From the NCBI GenBank assembly GCA_014607495.2, contig CP053160.1:12958001-13022000 (forward strand): a stretch of 64,000 nt of DNA. The letters run 5' to 3'. A program made the translations under genes and the position numbers. Position 1 is the stretch's first letter; each line of letters begins with the position of its first letter. Source of the DNA: Carposina sasakii (Eukaryota; Arthropoda; Insecta; Lepidoptera; Carposinidae). This document shows, piece by piece, positions 55,345-64,000 of the stretch. Under the pieces are notes generated by a model, which searched no databases, was not told the DNA's origin, and saw only the letters and a list, made by a program, of their open reading frames with translations.

Positions 55345-56550
55345 ATCTTCTTAAACCGCTGGTATTGATATTACATCGTAATGTAATCAACCATAGATTT
55401 ACTTACATAGCTAAATAAATATCAACCAGAAATGTAACGCACCATTTTTTTGCAACTATTTGTCGACTTAGTAACTTTAGAAAAATACCATTAGTTTTGT
55501 TTTTCGGTAACTGTTTTCTTATGAAAATTGTGTACTTATTTACTAATGGTACTTGGATAATGTATTGTACTTTTATATTATTATCATTTACGTTTTATTT
55601 TTCTATGTAATAATCACAAATGTTAAGTTTAATTTATAAGTTTTATTAGGTATATGCTGTCAGTGTACATACTTACATTATAATGTGAAATGTACTGTGA
55701 TATTTTGTATTGTGCTACAAATAAATTGTTAATTTTAAATGCTCCTATTTTATTGAGATCTCAGGAACCTCCCTAGTCCCTACATTCATACTTGTTCCCA
55801 GAAAATGCCTATGAAATGAAAATACAGGGTAGACAAGCAGCCGGTTTCTCGTAGGCATTTCAAATAAAATTCTAAGTTCCAGAAATCGGCGACTAGCCTT
55901 TGCTAATTCTATCAACAATACTAGACATGTGTACATATAAGCTACACAACTGCCAAGTTTCATCGAAATCCGTCACACACAGGATGCATTCTAGCGAAAA
56001 TTTCCATACTCGATGGATATCTACTAAATATTTTGCGAGAAACTCACGCATCTTCACCAGTATTTGTTACCATTTCTTTATATCCATTGCCGTACCTACC
56101 TAAATGGTAATATTATCTATGAAAACTCCACTAACCTACGCAAATACAAAGTTACATCCGACAAAGAGCACAGTGGATTTGCAACATTGACAATAAAGTT
56201 TTTATATACCAATTTTGTCTGATTTATTTACCTAAAGCTAGCTTTTTACTGTGTCTTTTAAGGGAAGAATATAAAAACACGAATGTTGCTTTAAAAGTTT
56301 ATAAAGCAATTATTTATTTATAGTAGGTACTCTGTCATGTTCGAGGGGTGGCACCGTGGTATTGAAATTCCTAGAGCGTTCTCGTTTGCCTTAAAATTTA
56401 ATGAAATTTCCACCTTCTGTATACTCGTTAACGTAGCCACTGTTTAGTTTGCGGACTAACCATTAATTTGAATTATTTTCTCCTCCATCATACCTGAAAC
56501 AAGGGTCGAACAAAATTCTCGTTTCTTAAATAGCTGCAGGGAAAATACTG
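55345..56550. other. Gene-free stretch upstream of the gustatory receptor
   Basis: AT-rich; the open frames on both strands near 55745-56100 show no family resemblance. No TATA/initiator pair stood out. Confidence 0.4.
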
Positions 56551-56553
56551 AGC

Positions 56554-59500
56554 ATGATACCGGATTATCTATTTGAAGATGGCATCAACAATAGCCTGTT
56601 ACATAAAGATATGAGACATGTCAAACAACACGACCCCGTTTACAAGCCGTCGCAAAGGGATTATGTAAGTATAGGTACAGCTGTTGTTTAATTTCATGCG
56701 AATTGTTTTGGTTAGATAGTTTTTACGATATTCCCTTTGTCATTTGCAGACACGATACTATTGGACATTTTAATATCATGTACGAGTATTGTAACCCATT
56801 AGATATTGTATATAGGTATTGCCTATCATATTGTCGCATAACGTTTATTAGAAAAAACACTAACATTTAGGTCACAAACCAGGATTTCCTGAATATTTCT
56901 GCATAGTAGATACCTACCTAGGTGAAAATTATCACCTAAGGCATATCTTGGCAGTCTTGCAAAATTTTATTATATATCATTTTTATGTACTTATATTTTA
57001 GAAAATTCATCTATATTTTCTATAGGAACGTGAACAACGCAAAATGCTGTCGTCCCAGGACGGAGATACTTGTGAAATACATGACCAATTCTACCGAGAT
57101 CACAAGCTGCTTCTTGTGCTGTTCCGAGCCCTCGCTGTCATGCCTATCACTAGGTCCCGGCCAGGTAAAAATAAATGTTTGGTAATATTTAATTTATTTA
57201 TACAAGTGACGAGAGACGTAACATCATACATCTACGAACTTTAACCATAATTTTCTTACCCTGCACATAGATATATATAGGTAAAATTATTATTTAGATA
57301 CGTACATCCAAATAACCGATAACATCTTGGGGCCTTACTTATAAACCTTTTGTAAAGTTAAGCAACCGAGCACGACATATGACAGCAAAATGTATCGAAT
57401 TTCTAAAGTCGAAATATGTAGGTAAGTAGGTATATCTAATCAAATAAGTAAAGCCTCTACTAGAGTTAGTTTTGTTTTCTAGGAACCATAACATTCAGCT
57501 GGAAGTCCTCGGCTACCATGTATGCTATCTGCTTCTACATAGTGGCTACATGCGTGGTATTATGTGTGGGCTATGAACGGATTATGATTCTGCGGTCCAT
57601 CAGAAAGTTCGATGATTACATCTACGCCATCTTGTTTGTGGTGTTTTTGGTGCCACATTTTTGGATTCCTTTTGTGGGTTGGGGAGTTGCGCATCAGGTG
57701 GCCATTTACAAGACTAATTGGGGAAAGTTCCAAGTAAGTTCACATGAAAGTTTACTCTTTCTTTATTTTGAATTAAGTATTCATAGAGGTCAAAGTTCAT
57801 CTCTAATTCAAAGACTTCATCCCTAATTCCCCTGTGGGATATCGCCGATATCAATTGAACGTGAATTTGTTATTTTATATTTTACACCACATTATCCTCA
57901 GGAATATTAAAGCCTTCGAAATTGGTAAGCTTTTACAAAGTTATTATTATAGTTTTTGCTTAATTGTAGGTACACAGTAAAGTTTTCACAAATACAGTTT
58001 ATGACAAAGAAGAAAGAAAGTTCTTAAAAAGCTTCTTTAATAATTCTTGCTTTCTTTTTAGAATATTTCTCTTTAAACTTATATTTATGGCAATACCTAA
58101 TAGACATATTTTTCAGGTAAGATACTACCGCGTAACTGGCGAAAATCTCCAGTTTCCCAATTTAAAGACGACGATCATCATCATAAGTGTGGGGTGCTTA
58201 CTCTTGGCTGTGTGCTTTCTGCTGAGTCTCTGCGCTTTGCTGGATGGGTTCCTTCTGTGGCACACCATCGCTTACTACCACATCATTATTATGATCAACA
58301 TGAATTGTGCCCTCTGGTACATCAATTGTAAAGGAATCAGAATTGCATCTCAAAGCCTTTCCGAGTGCTTTCGGAAGGTGCGTCCTACGTCAGTATAGTA
58401 CTTACCTTAAGTAGCCATTGTTCTTATTTTATTTCTCATAACAGTATTTTATACGTAGGTATAGATATACCTACATAGTTAGCATAGACATAATTTGCTT
58501 AATTCTCATTTGCATCACAAGATCTATCCATTAATAATGGACCCATATACCTACATCTTGGCAGGACGTGGAAGTGGATTGCACTGCGACATTGATATCA
58601 TCGTACCGATTCCTCTGGTTGAACCTGTCGGAGCTCCTGCAAGCACTCGGCAATGCGTACGCGAGAACTTACTCCACCTATTGTCTTTTTATGTAAGTTC
58701 AGAAATAGAAGTAAAGTAGACTAAGTAAGTACCTAAGTATTATCCATTAGAAGTGTCTGATGTGGCGAGCAATGCGGTATGAAAAGCGCACAGGATACTT
58801 TTAGTATTTGTACCTACAAATTTGACTTCAAAGGTACAATTTTAACTATTGCTTATGTTGATGCGATACAGGTAGGTACCTACCTACCTGTAAACTAATT
58901 AGTCTTTTGTCATGAGCTAGAAGACGCTAGCGAACTAAGAAGAAACAACAAAAAATGGACCTCTATTTTATTCTTAAAGGTTCTTCAATATCACGATCGC
59001 AGTATACGGTGCTCTCTCTGAAATCGTCGACCACGGTTTCGGGTTCAGTTTCAAAGAGATGGGCCTATTCGTCGACGCTGCTTACTGCTCCACACTGTTG
59101 TTCATTTTCGTTGATTGCTCTCACAAGTCCACACTTAAGGTAAGAGAGACGAATTCATGATGTCTATCTAGCTAGCCTAAGCATCCAATGCGTAGGTAGT
59201 ACAGACCTTTAACCTAGGCTTGCTTGTCCTGCTTTTTGGGGTGTCTTGGGCTGTCCTGGATAGGTTGGTTTTGAGATATCAACCCTACTTTAACCTAACT
59301 AACCTTATCCACTGGTACCCAATAGTTTTCTTCACTTCAATTATTATTTAGTTATTTATTTCCACATCATTTTACATACTGATTTTGTCGCCCCAATAGA
59401 GTATTATAAAACGCTTTTTACGTTCAATTAAGTAAGAATTTAACTTATTGTGTAACTTTGCATAAAGTTGTTTTCAGGTAGCGGCTGGCGTTCAGGATAC

Positions 59501-61105
59501 ACTTATGTCTATTGATGTATTAGCAGTTGATAGACCGACCCAGACAGAGGTAAGTGTGAAACTTAATTCAAACTGGTGAGTCGACAAGAACCTTTCGAAT
59601 AACTACATACATAAATAAATATATACAAGGCTGCTTTCCCAAAATGGGTAAGCTAAAACTAAAAAATCACGAAGGAGATCCTAGAGCCACGTTGAGCATA
59701 GCGAGGCAAAATGCTCACACTTGAGATAACGCCCCTGAATTATTTAGGCATTTATATTATGCACGGAAGAAAATGCGGATGATGTATTCAAATCAGCATA
59801 TTCGATACCTATATTCGAAAAAATTTCATAGTAGTTAAATAGGTATTGTTAACATTGCTATATTATTTACAGATCGACCACTTTATCCAAGCTATAGAAA
59901 TGAACCCGGCTGTGGTCAGTCTCAAGGGATACGCTCACGTGAACAGGGAACTACTCACTTCGGTAAATATTGAACGGATAAATTGTTTTCTGATCGAATG
60001 CCGATTCTTCTCAATATTGCGGTATTTAATATTTTTTAGTTTTAGTTTCGTATCGAGTCCATAGATACTATTTTATGATGTATTGATCAATATCTTTACA
60101 ATTGGTATGCAAGCCCCATATTATAATCTTGTATTACGTATCACGTACAAAAGTATATAGAAAGACGGTAAAACATATAGAATAATAACTAAGATTATTT
60201 TCATCTCATCACACATTGTGTTAATTGTAACTTTGTCACAAAATTAGGTAGTCAGCCACAAACCACAAAGTCGGTAACTACGCTAAGTAATGAATGTTGA
60301 ATTTTACATGCACCTTCTTGTGTCTTCCGCTGATATCTTGACGTTACATACTTACGTAATTTTACTTCGTAGTGTGCCAATTTTAATGTTACACGAAGTT
60401 AAGACGATCAAAGTTTTTAAAAAGTCAGAGTTATAAAACATTGCAGAAAATCACGAAATACTCATATTCCATATGCCACCATAGCCTTAGCGACAAAACA
60501 ATTATAATTCTGAATACTCGTACTTATGTTATTATTAGTACCTACTAATTGTTTATCTACTTTTTATTTCCAAGGAGTGGTATACTTTACAGAGAGCTCT
60601 TAACAGCTTGGTTCATGCAATACTTATTTGCACATTACTTATTTGAATATAGGTAGATACCGGGTGTGAGTCAGGCATATACTAAAATACTGAATGAATA
60701 TCATTATGTTGAGTACCATTTTTGCTTCAGAATCTTGATCTGAGGTTAGCATATCAATATTTGACTAGCTGTCACTTACACCCTTATATACTTAGATCTG
60801 CCTAGAAATAGCCATCTAGTAAAACTAATGCCTGCTTTAAACGACACCTATTTTTCCCGGAACAAGTTAAGTTAAATAATAACGGCTCGCTTCTGACTTT
60901 GTGAAGAGACGTGCCTGTTATTGTACCGATTAATATAAGATATTCTTGTTCAAAGATCATCAAACATTTCTAACGTTTTATTACTTTTTTAACATTTCAT
61001 CTTTTTTTTTCATTTCAGGCCATAAGCATGATAGCTATCTACCTGATAGTGTTGCTCCAGTTCAAGATCTCTCTACCAAAGGACCCTCAAGTCGCTGGAG
61101 AATAA
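56554..61105 (+). CDS. Gustatory receptor, sugar-receptor clade, nine exons, 432 residues
   Basis: Insect gustatory receptors are seven-helix, intracellular-N-terminus ligand-gated channels in taste neurons; this clade (Drosophila Gr5a/Gr61a/Gr64, lepidopteran sugar receptors) detects sugars. Exons: 56554-56664, 57026-57164, 57483-57733, 58117-58377, 58565-58692, 58980-59139, 59478-59549, 59873-59962, 61019-61105; total 1299 nt, GT-AG throughout, phases consistent. Family stretches: LFRALAVMPITRSRP, GTITFSWKSSATMYAICFY, HFWIPFVGWGVAHQVAIY, VRYYRVTGENLQFPNLKTT, CALWYINCKGIRIASQSLS, YRFLWLNLSELLQALGNAYA, and the C-terminal signature AIYLIVLLQFK. Seven hydrophobic segments are evident (for example IIIISVGCLLLAVCFLLSL and AAYCSTLLFIFVDC). 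The ATG at 56554 gives a usual 37-residue first exon. No lesion is visible. Which sugar it binds cannot be read from sequence. Confidence 0.93.
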
Positions 61106-61137
61106 AGAAATATCATGTTTAACCTACTTTAGTTAGG

Positions 61138-61143
61138 AATAAA
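61138..61143 (+). terminator. Polyadenylation signal of the gustatory receptor gene
   Basis: AATAAA lies 32 bp after the TAA stop, followed by a T-rich stretch; a typical arrangement for a short 3' untranslated region. Confidence 0.6.
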
Positions 61144-61202
61144 GCGTAATGTGATTTTTTGTTTTATCTCATTCACTATTTTTTTATTTAACACTCATAA
61201 AA

Positions 61203-61350
61203 CCCTTCTGTAGAAAAAAACCGGCATCGGAACTGGCATTAATTTAACAAACATTAGCCACTCACAACACACATACAAATATTTGACCCACCCGCGATTC
61301 GAACCCAGGATCTCTGGCAATCAGGCTCTTGCGCTAAAAATATACCATTT
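61203..61350 (-). mobile_element. tRNA-derived SINE fragment
   Basis: On the - strand GCGCAAGAGCCTGATTGCC precedes a B box GGTTCGAATCGCGGGTGG and TCAAATATTTGTATGTGTG. The layout resembles the SINE at 17318 but the sequence is clearly different, so it is another SINE family or a highly diverged copy. Confidence 0.6.
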
Positions 61351-61399
61351 TAATAAATCCACTCCTCAGCCGCTGTCAATCGCAATCAGACCATACTCG

Positions 61400-63150
61400 A
61401 ATAGGATTCATTAATCAACTTTTCCAATTACAAACTGATCTATTGGTCATCTAACTTCTGTGGACGAACTGCTCCGGGTGGCTACAAGAGCAGACAGATC
61501 ATGGATGCAGGCAGTAGAGTGGAGTCGTCAATTTACAATATTTTGACTACTAGATGGGCGTAGCTGATGGAGACCTTGCTAGCTGAGCCGTTTATTTCCG
61601 TGTCATGTCCTTTTTATTAACCGAGAGGTTATCAATTCGTCTGTATCTTTTTTTTTATGTGTGTTACCTCAGAACTCCGTCATTTATGAACCGATTTCAA
61701 TTTTTTTTATAGTTTGTCATGGTATGCCTCCAAGTTGGTCCCATATTCACCATGTCAGGATCTGATGATGGGATCTTGGAGAAATCGAGGGCAATCTTCA
61801 AATATTATCCGTTTTTAGATTTTTATAGAGAATTTTGGTCAGCTACACATAATGTAAAGGAAACGAGGGTCTGATGATGGAGCCGCCGAAAAACAGATAG
61901 TGGAACTTTTTAGTAATAAAATCCCCCTATGGCAGGGGGAGTCCTACGTCCAGTAGTGGACTGCAATAGGCTTATGAAGATGAAGATAATTGTGTTAAGT
62001 GGTGAAATTATATGTTGCGTTAAGCCGTGTCCGAAGTAAGATGGTTATAGAGGAAGAGGTAGACATGAGAATAACGAGATGACAGATAATAGGGATGAAT
62101 GATAGAAGAGTACCTACATATTGCACCGACCCCAAATGATTGGGAATAGGGCAGAAAGAAGGAGTGTAATTATATGTTGCTTATATTGTCAGACGTAAAG
62201 TTTCGAAGCCTATTTCTCTCTTTTGTCATGTGACCTATTTAATCATTTGCTGGCATATAAATCTGACAATATTATGCCTTCTAAACTTCGTACACGGCTT
62301 TACGCAATATACATTTGCCTTTTAGTAAAATTTTACTTTAGTAAGCTCGAGTTTTGGGAGGAAGTCGGTTTTTCGTTTTAATAAAATTATGTTACATTAT
62401 TATTCATGTAATACTCGCGACATAAAACCTTAGCGATCTTAAGAACTAGTGACTAGTGTGTTTCAGTTTACAGCCATTAATTAGTACATTAAACAGCCAT
62501 ATCAAGTACCTAGTTCCTCTTGTGACAAAAACATATTCTGTTCGACCTAAAGTGCCTATATCATATTAGTTTATACATATATGAAGGCATGATCCTAATC
62601 AAGGAAAGACGAGCCAAACGAAGTGCAAGAGCCTATTTTCCCTAAGCTTTCCTAAAAGATTACATGTTACACCATGTTAATAACTCGACTTTATGCACAC
62701 TCCGACCACCATCCCATTCCGTGTTAATAACAGGCGGAACCTGATTGATAACGCGCTCGAATGTACATGAGTAGTAAAACTTAACTCACGATAACGTATT
62801 TCGGAGAACTATAACTGTGTGCTATAACTATAAATCGATATATACCATGACGTCATCCGGCTATTCCGTATTAACTTCAGCGGATCTCGTTCGCGATTCT
62901 GCAGTTCTGGCTACCCCATTTAGGAAATACAGCCGTGTGTTACCTACTTGTATGTAAATCACCATACTCGTAACGTAACCTACTTATCGTATCCTTTCCT
63001 ATTTAATATTATAAATATAAAAGTTATATATACATATACTTATAGGTATATTTGGAAAAACCATTTGACAAGTCCGCTAGTTACCCACAACTATCAAATG
63101 TGAACCAATCGGGGGAGTAAGATTTAAGTCATTTCTTCTGATAAATATTA
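61400..63150. other. Intergenic, with RTE tail and retroelement scraps
   Basis: At 61930-61985 GGGGGAGTCCTACGTCCAGT, AGTGGACTGCAATAGGCT and GAAGATGAAGAT form another RTE 3' end (+). Near 62120-62165 ACCGACCCCAAATGATTGGG resembles a retroelement 3' fragment common in Lepidoptera. GCAGTTCTGGCTACCCC near 62900 is the end of the CTCCTTCCGTG repeat family. No gene is seen. Confidence 0.5.
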
Positions 63151-63159
63151 CATTTTTAT

Positions 63160-63720
63160 TATTACAAGCTTTTTACAAAGCTTTTATTTAACTTGCAATG
63201 TATGTTTGTTCGGGTGAAATCTTACAACTCAATTTTAAGGCACTTGCCCTCAACCGATTGGGCTGAAATTTGGTGAGCACGTTCAGTTCGGATGACAATG
63301 CATGATTAACAGTGTGACGTCATTCTAAATCCAACATGGCGGCATACCCACAATGGCGGACCAATTATTTTTAATGCATTCCTACAATATGGGTATCAAA
63401 TTAAAGGGCTGGCTGAGAGTAACTCGAAAAAAATGTGACGTCACTCTTAATCCAATATGGCGGACTTCTAAAACTTGAAAATCTATTTTGAAACAGATAT
63501 TTTTAAGCAATTGAGTTGAAATTTTAAGGGCTCCTCATTGAAGAGCTGGACTGTTCAAAATTAACTGCCAAACGACCTTGCAATAATGATGCGTTGAATG
63601 AGATGAACAGACTTAGGAACTTACCAGGTGAAAACTAAAAAGTATAAAATAAAATTTAGGTAAAAAAAACCTTTTTAAAAACAAGCTTTTATTTAAATGC
63701 GCTAAAAAGAAAAAATAAAC
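63160..63720. repeat. Repeat with CAACATGGCGG / CAATATGGCGG blocks
   Basis: TGACGTCATTCTAAATCCAA, CATGGCGG and ACCGATTGGGCTGAAATTTG are followed by AAAAAGTATAAAATAAAA, a combination also seen in the CCCGACTGCG-bounded repeats at 11333 and 23957. CAAGCTTTTATTTAAATGCG near the end recalls AAGCTTTTATTTAACTTGCA near the beginning. It is non-coding. Confidence 0.5.
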
Positions 63721-63724
63721 TTTT

Positions 63725-64000
63725 ACACTAAAACTTTTACTGTTAATTTATAACGTCATTTCAAATTTAACACATTTGACACAATTTATGTTATAAAAGC
63801 TTATCGCGACATTTAAGTACTCGTATTTACTTTCTTAGTTTTAAATTTTTAATAAGTCAAGGTGAGGCCGTGCCGAGGACTGAGTGGCATGATGACATGA
63901 TGTCGTGAACATACCACCTCGGGGCACCGGGGTGAACCCTGTTGTATATTACTCTCTTACTCTTCTACACGAAGCTCTGGAAGGGTCGACGGATATTTCT
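63725..64000. other. Window end, no gene recognised
   Basis: The last 200 bp (GAGGCCGTGCCGAGGACTGA, CCACCTCGGGGCACCGGGG) are less AT-rich than their surroundings and could be the start of another element, but nothing definite is visible. Confidence 0.3.

Noticed and set aside
55745..55963. 72-codon - strand frame upstream of the gustatory receptor
   Set aside because: No family resemblance or splice context and an overlapping + strand frame of equal quality.

Overview
This window reads as AT-rich, intron-containing insect nuclear DNA, almost certainly from a moth or butterfly (Lepidoptera). The grounds are the gene set, GT-AG introns, and dense repeats of types I recognise from Lepidoptera: tRNA-derived SINEs, RTE-clade retrotransposon tails reading GGAGGCCTACGTCCAGCAG, and many short inverted-repeat transposons. 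I see no prokaryotic features such as operons, CRISPR or Shine-Dalgarno sites. All homology calls rest on memory of family sequences; no search was run.

Four host loci are supported, all on the + strand. (1) 1074-1271 is the last coding exon of a nanos-type gene with a complete double CCHC zinc finger; the upstream exons are not visible and probably lie left of the window. (2) 39036-47130 holds nine exons of a phospholipase B-like (lamina ancestor/PLBD) gene. It carries a frameshift in exon 8 and substitutions at the positions of the family's cysteine nucleophile and nearby active-site motifs. (3) 48595-52475 holds six exons encoding a 210-residue CHMP2B (ESCRT-III) protein, apparently intact. 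(4) 56554-61105 holds nine coding exons encoding a 432-residue seven-helix gustatory receptor of the sugar-receptor clade, apparently intact.

From about 1.3 to 38.7 kb I find no host gene, only transposon remains and unique AT-rich DNA. This includes: a 1.85 kb composite inverted-repeat element with a GC-rich core (1422-3269); hAT-like elements with exact 8-bp target duplications (3895-4855, 9109-10297, and 50405-50696 inside CHMP2B); a nearly full-length but dead RTE-clade retrotransposon on the - strand (27181-30290) with a second 5'-truncated copy inside the PLBD gene (40981-41882); a pogo-like transposase fragment (40638-40980); TA-flanked mariner-like, Harbinger-like and unclassified MITEs; three kinds of tRNA-derived SINE; and several copies of a dispersed repeat ending in CGCGGACGAAGTCGCGGGC.

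The four genes have no evident shared pathway: translational repression in the germ line, a lysosomal/secreted Ntn-hydrolase fold, endosomal sorting and taste. The most useful points for a second look are the nanos exon, which has no ATG and is easily missed; the degenerate PLBD gene; and the set of nested insertions with readable target duplications.
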